NCBI GenBank assembly: GCA_018606645.1
Contig: JAGVRI010000011.1
Span: 65,346-129,345 of the forward strand
DNA: 64,000 bases
Reading direction: 5' to 3'
DNA from: Chloroflexota bacterium
GTDB lineage: Bacteria > Chloroflexota > Anaerolineae > JAAYZQ01
The notes below the pieces were generated by a model. It saw only the letters and a list, made by a program, of their open reading frames with translations. It had not been told where the DNA came from and did no database searches. Shown here piece after piece: positions 18,301 to 27,486 of the stretch. Position 1 is the stretch's first letter, and each line of letters starts with the position of its first letter. The position numbers and the translations under genes were made by a program.

Positions 18301-19084
18301 TGCTCTCTCCCGCATCCGGATCAGAAAGCCGCTGATCCACCACATCACCAATCTGGTCGTGATGAACGACACGGCCAATCTTACCCTGCACTTGGGCGCT
18401 CTGCCTATCATGGCGCATGCGGCGGACGAGGTGGCCGAGATCACGCAGGCAGCCAGTGCCCTGGTCCTCAACCTGGGAACGTTGACTCCCGCCCAGGTTG
18501 AAGCGATGCTGATCGCCGGGCGCAAGGCCAACGAACTTGGCATCCCGATTGTGTTGGACCCGGTGGGTGCAGGGGCCAGCCAGTTGCGTACCCAGGCCGG
18601 GCTCGAGCTGCTAAGCCACCTGCGAATTGCGATTGTCCGGGGGAATTCGGCTGAGATCGGTGCGCTGGGTGGTGTTGGCGGTCGGGTCAGGGGCGTCGAG
18701 AGTGTAGAGGGGGTTTCTGACCCGATTGCTGTAGTCCAGACGATGGCCCAGACCTGGGGCAGCGTGGTGGCAATCACCGGCAAGCAAGATGTGGTGTCGG
18801 ATGGACGCCGTGTCATCGGGGTCAACAACGGCCATTCCTGGCTGACCACGGTCACCGGCACCGGTTGCATGGCCACTACAGCCATTGCCGCCTTTGCTGC
18901 CGTGGAGCCAGACTATCTGGTTGCAGCGGTGGGTGGCCTCGCTAGTTTTGGTCTAGCTGCCGAACGAGCGGCCGCAGAAGCCCACGGCCCAGCTACCTTC
19001 AAGGTTGCGCTGCTGGACCAGGTCTATCATCTGACGTCGGAGCAGTTGACCACCGGTGCACGAATTGTGGTCTTACAGGAATAG
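18281..19084 (+). CDS. thiM: Hydroxyethylthiazole kinase
   Basis: PLIHHITNLVVMNDTANLTLHLGALPIMAHA; ITGKQDVVSDG; TGTGCMATT. Confidence 0.95.
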   Translation: MNRQIADALSRIRIRKPLIHHITNLVVMNDTANLTLHLGALPIMAHAADEVAEITQAASALVLNLGTLTPAQVEAMLIAGRKANELGIPIVLDPVGAGASQLRTQAGLELLSHLRIAIVRGNSAEIGALGGVGGRVRGVESVEGVSDPIAVVQTMAQTWGSVVAITGKQDVVSDGRRVIGVNNGHSWLTTVTGTGCMATTAIAAFAAVEPDYLVAAVGGLASFGLAAERAAAEAHGPATFKVALLDQVYHLTSEQLTTGARIVVLQE

Positions 19085-20130
19085 TGATCTCAAGGAGCCA
19101 AGAGATGCGCGTCTCTGAACTGGGGGAGTTCCCCTTGATCGATCGGATCGCCGAGATAGCCGCCGTCAAAAGACCCGATGTCATTGTCGGTATCGGCGAT
19201 GACGTAGCCGTGTTAGAGACCCAGGAGGAAGGATGGCTGCTGGCCAAGGTGGACAGCCAGGTGGAAGGGGTGCATTTTCGGCGAGACACCATCTCTCCCC
19301 GTCATCTGGGCCGACGGTCCCTGGCGATCAATCTGAGCGATATTGCTGCTGCCGGGGGGCGACCTCAGTTCGCCCTGGTCTCCCTGGCCTTGCCACCCAG
19401 CATCGAGGTAGGTTGGGTGGATGAACTCTACCGGGGGTTGCGCGAGGAAGGAGACCGCTATGGCGTGGCCATCGTCGGGGGAAACCTGGCGCGTTCTCAA
19501 GGTGGAATTTTCGTGGATGTGTTTGCCCTGGGACGGGTGCAGCGGCCGCACCTGCTTCTTCGTTCGGGGGCCAAACCAGGAGATCAAGTCTTGGTCACCG
19601 GCACGTTGGGCGATTCGGCAGCCGGATTGAGCCTCCTCTCGAACCATTCCCTTTCAGTTCCGGCTGAGGATCGAGAATTTCTGCTGGCGCGCCACTTTAC
19701 GCCAACGCCTCGCCTGGCAGAAGCCCAGGTCATCGCCGGTTCAGGGAAAGCGACGGCCATGATCGACGTCAGCGACGGTCTGAGCAGCGATATCGGCCAC
19801 ATCTGCGATTGCAGCCAGGTGGGCGTTCGCCTGTGGGCGGAGCGGCTGCCGGTCTCGCCGGCAGCCCGATCGGTGGCCCGGTCAACCCACCAGGCTCCCT
19901 GGCACCTGGCCATCGATGGTGGAGAGGACTATGAGCTGTGCTTTACCGTTCCGGCTGAAAATGCAGAAGAATTGATCCACGCTATCCAACAGGAGACGGG
20001 CACCTTGGTAACCGTAGTGGGCCAGATTCTACCAGCAGATGAAGGCCGCTGGCTGGTGCTGGAGGATGGAAAGCAGGTTCCGCTGGAAGCCAAAGGATGG
20101 GACCACTTTGAACAGTTGATAAAGGAGTGA
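19084..20130 (+). CDS. thiL: Thiamine-monophosphate kinase
   Basis: IVGIGDDVAVL, LAINLSDIAAAGGRPQFALVSLALP, GGNLARSQG. Confidence 0.95.
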   Translation: MISRSQEMRVSELGEFPLIDRIAEIAAVKRPDVIVGIGDDVAVLETQEEGWLLAKVDSQVEGVHFRRDTISPRHLGRRSLAINLSDIAAAGGRPQFALVSLALPPSIEVGWVDELYRGLREEGDRYGVAIVGGNLARSQGGIFVDVFALGRVQRPHLLLRSGAKPGDQVLVTGTLGDSAAGLSLLSNHSLSVPAEDREFLLARHFTPTPRLAEAQVIAGSGKATAMIDVSDGLSSDIGHICDCSQVGVRLWAERLPVSPAARSVARSTHQAPWHLAIDGGEDYELCFTVPAENAEELIHAIQQETGTLVTVVGQILPADEGRWLVLEDGKQVPLEAKGWDHFEQLIKE

Positions 20131-20134
20131 TAAA

Positions 20135-20650
20135 ATGAGAAGCCAAACACGTCAAGTCGCCCAGGCAGTAATCCTGGTCGCGATCGGGGTGGCGCTCTCG
20201 CCCTTTACCTCGTTCCCGATCGGGATCGCGAAGGTGAACCCGACTCAGCACTTTGTCAATATCGTCGGGGCAGTTCTTTTGGGACCCTGGTGGGCACTGG
20301 CCATTGCCGCCATCATCGGGGCCATCCGCAACGCGTTGGGGGTGGGCACTTTGCTGGCTTTTCCCGGTGGGATGATCGGGGCGTTCCTGGCTGGCTATGC
20401 CTACCGCCTGAGTCGCAACATCTACCTGGGCGCTCTGGGAGAGATCGTGGGCACAGGGATCCTGGCGGCCCTTGTCAGTGGGTGGCTGGTCGCTCCCTTC
20501 CTGATGCACAAGACAATGGCCGTGGGCCTCTTGATCGCTTCCTTCCTGGGAAGCACCATTGTGGGAACAGTGCTGGGAGTGCTGGCGCTCAAAGTCCTGG
20601 AACGGACAGGGTATGTAGTTCTCAAAAGGAGTAGCGACACTGGTGAATAG
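20135..20650 (+). CDS. thiW: ThiW, predicted ECF S-component for thiazole/thiamine precursor
   Basis: 171 aa membrane protein; PFTSFPIGIAKVNPTQHFVNIVGAVLLGPWWA; position in thi operon. Confidence 0.85.
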   Translation: MRSQTRQVAQAVILVAIGVALSPFTSFPIGIAKVNPTQHFVNIVGAVLLGPWWALAIAAIIGAIRNALGVGTLLAFPGGMIGAFLAGYAYRLSRNIYLGALGEIVGTGILAALVSGWLVAPFLMHKTMAVGLLIASFLGSTIVGTVLGVLALKVLERTGYVVLKRSSDTGE

Positions 20651-22268
20651 GCCGTTGGTTGAGGTACACCACCTCTATTACCGGTATGCAGCTTCGAGCC
20701 CTGATTGGATTCTCCGCGATCTCAACCTGCGGATCCATGCGGGGGAGTATGTCCTGCTCGCTGGCGCCAGTGGATCTGGAAAATCCACGCTGTGCCGCGC
20801 CTTGAACGGACTCATCCCCCACTTTTACGAGGGGGTCATGGAAGGCCAGGTGACAGTGAGAAACCTGGATACCCGATCCTCCACCGTGGGCGAGCTATTT
20901 GCCCACGTCGGCATGATCTTCCAGAACCCCGCAGCTCAACTCTTTTCTGAAACGGTTGTCCAGGAACTGGCGTTTGGGTTAGAGAGCCTGGGATTGGCGC
21001 GTCAGGAGATCAACCGTCGCTTAGAAGAGAGTGCAGAAATGGTGGGAATCGGCCATTTGCTTGACCGGAATCCCCAGCATCTCTCCGGTGGAGAACAGCA
21101 GTTGGTAGCGATTGCCGCCGCCATGGCTCTCCATCCTGAACTGATTGTGTTGGATGAACCCTACGCCAGCCTGGACCCGGCCAACGTCCGCCGCATCCGA
21201 TCGGCGTTAAGCAGAATCCATCAGAGCGGGACGGCCATCGTGATCTCTGAACATCGGCTTCAACACGTCGTGGCCGATGTCGACCGCATGTGTGTCCTGG
21301 ACCGGGGGCAAATTGTGCTGGACGGCCCACCCCGAACAGTGTTATCCGAAGAGATCACTGCCTTTGGGCTGAACGCTCCGACGGTGGTGCAGATGGCCAA
21401 AGCCATGGGCCTGTCCGACGTCCCTCTCACCGTCGAGGAGTTCAAAGACGCCATACCGGCATTCACCACGGAGCCGGACCTCGGGCCCAATCCCCCGGCT
21501 GCCGAAGCACACGGTCCATTTCCTGTATTGCAGACCGAGAACCTCTGGTTTTCCTTCGAGAAAACCCCTGTCTTGCGTGGCATCAACCTCACCCTTTACC
21601 CGGGCGAGTGTCTGGCGCTGGTCGGCGCCAATGGCTCCGGAAAGACCACGCTGATCAAACACTTTAATGGTTTGTATCGCCCTCATCATGGACGAGTATT
21701 GGTACTCGACCAAGATACGCTCCGGACCAAGACATCGCGACTGGCCTCCCACGTTGGACTGGCCTTTCAAAACGCCAACGACCAGTTCTTTAGGTTCCAG
21801 GTCCGGGATGAGATCGAAGTGGGAGCCCGCGCTTTGAAGCGCTACAACAAGCACTGGCTTGATGAGTTGACCACATTGTTCCGCCTGGAGCCTCTTCTCG
21901 AGCGCTCTCCGTATCGGTTGAGCGAGGGGGAAAAGAAACGAGTTGCCTTTGCCGCCGCTCTGGCCGCCCAACCTGAAATACTAGTCCTGGACGAACCAAC
22001 TACGGGTCAGGATTGGCCTTTCCGCCAGGCATTGGGCGAATTCCTGCGAGATTTGCAGGCTCGCGGTCAGACTATCGTCATGGTGACCCATGATCTGGAA
22101 TTTGCTGAGCAATATGCCTGCCGCTGGGTGCTTCTGGCCGGCGGGGAGATCCTGACGAATGGACATTCCTGGGAAGTAATGGGCAATGAGCCCGCCATGC
22201 AGCGTGCCGGATTAGAACCGACCGAGGCATTTCAGATCCGGAAGGCCTTTCTGGAGAAAGCGCGATGA
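20643..22268 (+). CDS. ECF transporter duplicated ATPase (two ABC domains in one chain)
   Basis: Two Walker A motifs (GASGSGKST, GANGSGKTT) and two signatures (LSGGEQQ, LSEGEKKR). Confidence 0.9.
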   Translation: MNRPLVEVHHLYYRYAASSPDWILRDLNLRIHAGEYVLLAGASGSGKSTLCRALNGLIPHFYEGVMEGQVTVRNLDTRSSTVGELFAHVGMIFQNPAAQLFSETVVQELAFGLESLGLARQEINRRLEESAEMVGIGHLLDRNPQHLSGGEQQLVAIAAAMALHPELIVLDEPYASLDPANVRRIRSALSRIHQSGTAIVISEHRLQHVVADVDRMCVLDRGQIVLDGPPRTVLSEEITAFGLNAPTVVQMAKAMGLSDVPLTVEEFKDAIPAFTTEPDLGPNPPAAEAHGPFPVLQTENLWFSFEKTPVLRGINLTLYPGECLALVGANGSGKTTLIKHFNGLYRPHHGRVLVLDQDTLRTKTSRLASHVGLAFQNANDQFFRFQVRDEIEVGARALKRYNKHWLDELTTLFRLEPLLERSPYRLSEGEKKRVAFAAALAAQPEILVLDEPTTGQDWPFRQALGEFLRDLQARGQTIVMVTHDLEFAEQYACRWVLLAGGEILTNGHSWEVMGNEPAMQRAGLEPTEAFQIRKAFLEKAR

Positions 22269-22927
22269 CCATCCGACTCGATCCCCGCACCAAGCTCTTG
22301 CTGGCCGTCCTGTACGCTGCCTGGATCATGACGACCCGGTCTCTGCCATGGCTCCTGGCAGAGCTGGGTCTTCTGTGGCTAGGAGTCGTTCTGGTCAGAG
22401 AAGGACGCACCTACCTGAAATGGCTCCGAGTCTTGATGGCCATGACCATCGCCTGGTTTCTGATCGCCTGGTGGGCCTTCGACCTCATGGCTGCAGTCAC
22501 TGCTAGCCTGCGATTGCTGTCTCTGTCTTCTACCTTCTTCCTTTTCTTTCGGACTACGTCGCCCTATGATCTGAGCAATGCGTTGGTCAAGTCGGGCCTG
22601 CCCTATGAGGTCGCCTTTGTGTTTCGCACATCGCTGCAATTTGTGCCGGTCATCACGCGTAAGGCGCGGAATATCTTTGACGCCCAGCGATCACGGGGCA
22701 TTCCCCTTGAACCAGGCTGGGCCGCCCTGCGCCACTACCCCGCCCTGATGACGCCTCTACTGATTCAGGCGTTTCAACTGGCCGACGAGCTGGCAGAGGC
22801 CCTGGAAGCACGGGGCTTCAGTCGGCCAGGCCGTACATTCATGCAGGATTATCGACTCCAGGCTGTTGATTGGGCCGTGCTGTGCGGGGCGGTCATTCTA
22901 TTGCTGGCTATCATATTGATTCCATGA
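22265..22927 (+). CDS. ECF transporter transmembrane T component
   Basis: [46 protein letters not shown]. Confidence 0.9.
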   Translation: MTIRLDPRTKLLLAVLYAAWIMTTRSLPWLLAELGLLWLGVVLVREGRTYLKWLRVLMAMTIAWFLIAWWAFDLMAAVTASLRLLSLSSTFFLFFRTTSPYDLSNALVKSGLPYEVAFVFRTSLQFVPVITRKARNIFDAQRSRGIPLEPGWAALRHYPALMTPLLIQAFQLADELAEALEARGFSRPGRTFMQDYRLQAVDWAVLCGAVILLLAIILIP

Positions 22928-22938
22928 AGGAGGTTTCG

Positions 22939-23745
22939 ATGAAAAAAGCACTGACTATCGCTGGATCCGATTCAGGAGGCGGGGCCGGCATCCAGGCCGA
23001 TCTAAAGACTTTTGCCGCCAGGGGCGTCTACGGCATGAGTGCTCTGACCGCTATCACCGCTCAAAACACGGTAGGCGTGCAGGGTGTGTTCGAATTGCCA
23101 GCCTCTTTCGTGGCGCAACAGATCGATTCGGTGATGGCCGATATCGGAGCGGATGCCTGGAAAACAGGAATGCTGTCCAATGCTGAGATCATCCAGGTCG
23201 TGGCCGATCGGGCCAGAAAGTACCAGGTAGAACGTCTGGTTGTGGACCCGGTGATGGTCGCCAAGAGCGGCGATCCGTTGTTGAGATTGGAGGCTCGCGA
23301 GGCTCTGATTCGCGAATTGCTCCCGCAGGCCTATGTGGTGACCCCCAATCACCACGAAGCCCAGGTACTGACCGGCCTTGAGATCCACACCTTGGATGAT
23401 ATGCGGCGCGCGGCTCAAGCCATCTACCAACTCGGAGCCCGCCATGTTGTGGTCAAGGGAGGACATCTATCCAACCCTGAGGCAGCCATTGATGTATTAT
23501 ACGACGGGCGGTCGTTTCACGAGTTCACCGCGCCCCGCCTCGAAACGCCCCACACCCATGGCACCGGATGCACGTTTGGCTCGGCCATTGCAGCCGAGCT
23601 GGCCAAGGGACACTCGGTGCAGGAAGCGGTCCAGATCGCCAAAGCCTATGTCACTGCGGCCATTCGGGCCGCAATGGGCTGGCAAATCGGCCATGGCCAC
23701 GGCCCTCTGGATCACTTTCTTGGGCAGGTCATTGCCCTCCCGTAA
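22939..23745 (+). CDS. thiD: Hydroxymethylpyrimidine/phosphomethylpyrimidine kinase
   Basis: [44 protein letters not shown]; start trimmed to 22939. Confidence 0.95.
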   Translation: MKKALTIAGSDSGGGAGIQADLKTFAARGVYGMSALTAITAQNTVGVQGVFELPASFVAQQIDSVMADIGADAWKTGMLSNAEIIQVVADRARKYQVERLVVDPVMVAKSGDPLLRLEAREALIRELLPQAYVVTPNHHEAQVLTGLEIHTLDDMRRAAQAIYQLGARHVVVKGGHLSNPEAAIDVLYDGRSFHEFTAPRLETPHTHGTGCTFGSAIAAELAKGHSVQEAVQIAKAYVTAAIRAAMGWQIGHGHGPLDHFLGQVIALP

Positions 23746-23773
23746 CGTGGCAAGCCGATCGAGCCCCAGGAAT

Positions 23774-23802
23774 TTGACTCTCTTCCTCGTTGCTGCTATA
23801 AT
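23774..23802 (+). promoter_or_regulatory. his operon promoter (TTGACT-N17-TATAAT)
   Basis: -35 23774-23779, -10 23797-23802. Confidence 0.8.
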
Positions 23803-23837
23803 TGACAAAAATGTGTGGGAAAGCAGGAACGGAAAGG

Positions 23838-23948
23838 ATGTCACGCCAGGGAAACGTCCTTGAGCAGACCTCAGTTCGTCTAGGTATGGCCGGGAAACCT
23901 GCCTTCCTGTTTCCCATCCATCATCACGAGCGCGGGGATAAGACCTGA
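23838..23948 (+). CDS. his operon leader peptide, MSRQGNVLEQTSVRLGMAGKPAFLFPIHHHERGDKT (internal ATG start at 23886 possible)
   Basis: Short ORF absent from the track; three consecutive His codons CAT CAT CAC at 23919-23927, downstream of promoter and upstream of terminator/hisZ. Confidence 0.8.
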   Translation: MSRQGNVLEQTSVRLGMAGKPAFLFPIHHHERGDKT

Positions 23949-24016
23949 CGCTGGAACCAGGCGTATCCCATCCGGTAATCGGTTGCGGAACCCGATCGAA
24001 AGTCAGGCTTATCCCA

Positions 24017-24046
24017 AAGACTAGTCAGCAGACTGGTCTTTTTTGT
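24017..24046 (+). terminator. his attenuator terminator
   Basis: aagactagtc-agca-gactggtctt followed by TTTT, about 40 nt before hisZ start. Confidence 0.85.
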
Positions 24047-24084
24047 TATTTATGGGATGTGTAGCGGACAGAAGGAGCAATCGT

Positions 24085-25398
24085 GTGAAAGACGGCCGTG
24101 AGTTGTCGGTACCCGAAGTTCGAAGCCAGATCCCCCATGGGGTGCAGGATCGCTTCATGGTCGAAGCCGCACGCCGACGTCAGGTCGAGGCAGTGTTGCG
24201 CGAGCAATTTTGCCGCTGGGGATATCAGGAGGTCATCACTCCCACCTTTGAATATTATGACAACCTGACGGTGGGCGCCAGTCCCGACCTACAGCAGGCC
24301 ATGTATCGCTTCTTTGATCGGGACGGGCACACGTTGGCCCTGCGCGCCGATTTTACGCCTCAAATTGCCCGTACGGCTGCGACCAAGTTGTACGATCAAC
24401 CGATGCCGTTGCGCTGCTTCTATATCGGTAGCCTCTTCCGCTATGAGGAACCCCAGGCAGGCCGTAAGCGCGAATTTACGCAGGCTGGTGTCGAACTGAT
24501 CGGCGCCGATACCCCGGCTGCCGATGCGGAAGTGGTTGCTTTGTCTGTCGCTGCGCTCGAGACCCTGAACTTGCCGAATTTCCAGGTAAACTTGGGTCAG
24601 ATGGCTTTCTTTCACGCTGTGACAACCGGGCTGTCCCCAGAGTCTGTAACCGCCATTCGAGAAGCTATCGACCGCAAGAGCACCGCTCGGCTGGCCAGGG
24701 CCTTGGCTGCGCCCGATGTAACCACTTCCCAACGCGAACTCCTGGCCCGCCTGTCTGATTGGGTGGGTGAAACAGAGGTCCTGGAGGAAGCAAGGGCCCT
24801 CAGCACAAGCCTGCCCGAGGCCGCCGCAGCGATGGCAGCCATCGACCGCTTGGCCGATGTCTATCGCCTTTTGCAGGTCTACGGTATCGGCCACCGGGTG
24901 ATCCTGGACCTCGGCGAAGTGCGAGGCATGGATTACTACACTGGCATTACTTTCCGTGGCATGGTGCCCGGCCTGGGCTGGCCGGTCCTGAGTGGCGGAC
25001 GATACGACAATCTCATCGCCAATTTCGGGCGTTCGTTACCGGCTGTCGGCTTTGGTCTGGGCATCGAACGGGTGCTCTTGGTCCAGAGTCAACATGGGAT
25101 GACCGGTCCCTCCATCATTCCCCATCTGCTCGTTCAAGGCTGTGATCATTCGACCTGTTACCATCTGGTCCAACGCCTTCGAGCGCGAGGCTGCCGCATA
25201 GAAGTAGACATCCTAGGGTTGAGCGGGCCCGAGTTGCATCACCTGGCTCGCCAGCGAGGCATCTCCCGGACGTTACGCTGTGCCGGCAAAGCATGGGTGC
25301 TATCCGATGAGCGAGGAGATCGCCTGTTGACCGAGAGCGAACTGTGGCAAGAAGTCGAAGCCTGGCTTGCGGGAGAATCACTCCCTGGAAGGAGATAA
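24085..25398 (+). CDS. hisZ: ATP phosphoribosyltransferase regulatory subunit
   Basis: HisRS-like: TPTFEYYDNL, RFFDRDGHTLALRADFTPQIAR, EVRGMDYYTGITF; GTG start with SD GAAGGAG. Confidence 0.9.
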   Translation: MKDGRELSVPEVRSQIPHGVQDRFMVEAARRRQVEAVLREQFCRWGYQEVITPTFEYYDNLTVGASPDLQQAMYRFFDRDGHTLALRADFTPQIARTAATKLYDQPMPLRCFYIGSLFRYEEPQAGRKREFTQAGVELIGADTPAADAEVVALSVAALETLNLPNFQVNLGQMAFFHAVTTGLSPESVTAIREAIDRKSTARLARALAAPDVTTSQRELLARLSDWVGETEVLEEARALSTSLPEAAAAMAAIDRLADVYRLLQVYGIGHRVILDLGEVRGMDYYTGITFRGMVPGLGWPVLSGGRYDNLIANFGRSLPAVGFGLGIERVLLVQSQHGMTGPSIIPHLLVQGCDHSTCYHLVQRLRARGCRIEVDILGLSGPELHHLARQRGISRTLRCAGKAWVLSDERGDRLLTESELWQEVEAWLAGESLPGRR

Positions 25399-25402
25399 GC
25401 GG

Positions 25403-26089
25403 GTGAATCCATTGACGATTGCGCTGCCAAAAGGGCGCCTCCTGGATCCAGCCGTAGATCGATTCCGCCGCCTGGGCTGGAATTGCCGCCTGGACAACGG
25501 ATCGCGCCAACTGCTGTTCACTGAAACCAGACGCGTCCCGGCTTCGGAGGGCCTCCACGCGGAGCGGTGCGAGGAATTAATTCGCTTTCTCTTGGTCAAA
25601 CCCGCCGATGTTCCGGTCTATGTCGAATATGGCGCGGCGGATCTCGGGATCGTCGGGCAGGATGCCTTATGGGAGAGCGGGCGGGATGTATATGAGCCTT
25701 TGCTCCTGAGCTTTGGTCACTGTCGTCTCGTGCTGGCTGGGACTCCTGCGCAGCGAGGTCGAAATTTCCGTCTGGCCACCGGTCTCCGTGTAGCGACCCA
25801 ATACCCACGTCTGACACGCGATTATTTTCAGAAACAAGGTCTATCCGTGGAACTGATCCCTTTGAGCGGATCGGTAGAACTCGCCCCGCTGGTGGGTCTG
25901 GCCGACCTCTTGGTGGATATCGTGGAAACCGGACGTACCTTGGATGAAAACGGTTTGATAGAACTGGATCAGATTGCAGCCTCTCAGGCAACGGTGATCG
26001 TGAACCGGGTGACCTATCGCTTACGCTTGAGCGAGGTGCGACAGCTCCTGTCCAGCCTGAGATCCGTCGATCAAGGAGAGATACCATGA
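25403..26089 (+). CDS. hisG: ATP phosphoribosyltransferase, short form
   Basis: VNPLTIALPKGRLLDPAVDRF; YGAADLGIVGQDAL; DIVETGRTLDENGL; GTG start. Confidence 0.95.
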   Translation: MNPLTIALPKGRLLDPAVDRFRRLGWNCRLDNGSRQLLFTETRRVPASEGLHAERCEELIRFLLVKPADVPVYVEYGAADLGIVGQDALWESGRDVYEPLLLSFGHCRLVLAGTPAQRGRNFRLATGLRVATQYPRLTRDYFQKQGLSVELIPLSGSVELAPLVGLADLLVDIVETGRTLDENGLIELDQIAASQATVIVNRVTYRLRLSEVRQLLSSLRSVDQGEIP

Positions 26090-27465
26090 CCCTTCGCATC
26101 TTTCAGGGCTACGGCTCAGCCCGGGAACATATCGCTCGGTTGCGGTCCGCAGAAGAGCTCTCGGTGCCGGAAACCGTTGCCGCCCGACTACGGGCCCTTT
26201 TTGGTCGGGAGATTTCACCTCAGGAGGCAGTTGCCCAGATCGTGTCCGATGTCCGACGGGGAGGAGATGCTGCCCTGCGCGATTACACGGAAAGAATTGA
26301 TGGCGTCTCCCTCGATCGGTTCATCCTGGCCGAAGAGGCGATCGAGGCCGCTTACAAAGCAGCGCCCTTGAATCTGCGAGAGGCCTTGCACTCCGCTGCT
26401 GACCGCATCCGCTCTTTCCACCAGCGAGAGCCGTGTCATTCGTGGCTGTCCTGGGAGTCCGAAACGGTCATCGGACAACGGGTGATCCCGCTGCAACGGG
26501 TGGGCGTCTATGTACCCGGCGGTACTGCTTCGTACCCTTCGTCGCTGCTCATGTCCGTGATCCCGGCCCAGGTCGCTGGTGTGAAAGAGATCGTGGTGAC
26601 TACCCCAGCCAGCCCCCAGGCTTCCCGGTCAGCGGCAGGAACACCAGGTCCCATGATGGCCATCCTGGCGGCGGCTCATGTTGTTGGCTTGAGCCGAATC
26701 TACCTGTTGGGTGGTGCGCAGGCCATCGCCGCACTCGCCTATGGCACCGAGAGCGTACCTCGGGTCGACAAGATCGTGGGCGCCGGCGGTCTCTTTGTCA
26801 CCCTGGCCAAGAAACAGGTCTACGGGGATGTAGGCATTGATGGATTGAACGGCCCAACCGAGACCTTGTTGATTGCTGATAATACCGCCAATCCGGCGTG
26901 GGTCGCTGCCGACCTGCTGGCCCAGGCAGAGCATGATCCCCTGGCCACGCCGCTGCTGATCACGCCCTCCATGGAGCTTGCCAGGGCGGTACAGAGTCAA
27001 GTGGCCGTCCAGCTAGCGTCACAGGCACGGCAGGCAATGATCGAACAGGCATTGCACGGACAGGGCGCGATCCTGGTGGTGGATAGCGTCGAACAGGCTC
27101 TTGCCTTGGCAAACGAATACGCACCGGAACACTTGTGCCTTCTGGTTGCCGATCCCTGGTCTCTCATTGGCCAGGTCCAGAATGCTGGTGGGATATTCCT
27201 CGGCGAAAGCACCTCAGAGGCGTTGGGGGATTATGTCGTCGGTCCCAGTCATGTGATGCCCACCCGGGGCACAGCCCGTTTCGCCTCACCGTTGCACGTC
27301 AAGGACTTTGTCAAGGTCACCAGCATCTTTGCCGTGGATCCGGTCACCGCTCGCCAGTTGGCTCCAGCCGCGCGGGTCCTGGCAGAAGCGGAGGGCTTGA
27401 CCGCTCACGCTGCCGCCATCGCCGCTCGCGAGTCACCTGAGATACCTCGCCACCTGCCAAGATGA
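26086..27465 (+). CDS. hisD: Histidinol dehydrogenase
   Basis: RVGVYVPGGTASYPSSLLMSVIPA, GPTETLLIAD, AEHDP, GDYVVGPSHVMPT. Confidence 0.97.
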   Translation: MTLRIFQGYGSAREHIARLRSAEELSVPETVAARLRALFGREISPQEAVAQIVSDVRRGGDAALRDYTERIDGVSLDRFILAEEAIEAAYKAAPLNLREALHSAADRIRSFHQREPCHSWLSWESETVIGQRVIPLQRVGVYVPGGTASYPSSLLMSVIPAQVAGVKEIVVTTPASPQASRSAAGTPGPMMAILAAAHVVGLSRIYLLGGAQAIAALAYGTESVPRVDKIVGAGGLFVTLAKKQVYGDVGIDGLNGPTETLLIADNTANPAWVAADLLAQAEHDPLATPLLITPSMELARAVQSQVAVQLASQARQAMIEQALHGQGAILVVDSVEQALALANEYAPEHLCLLVADPWSLIGQVQNAGGIFLGESTSEALGDYVVGPSHVMPTRGTARFASPLHVKDFVKVTSIFAVDPVTARQLAPAARVLAEAEGLTAHAAAIAARESPEIPRHLPR

Positions 27466-27486
27466 GCCAAGTGATGAGGACAGAAC

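Noticed and set aside
23940-23960. TGGAACC in the his leader as a T-box core
   Set aside because: Only partial match to AGGGTGGNACCGCG, discriminator pairing base does not fit tRNA-His, no recognisable specifier stem, and the HHH leader peptide explains the region better.
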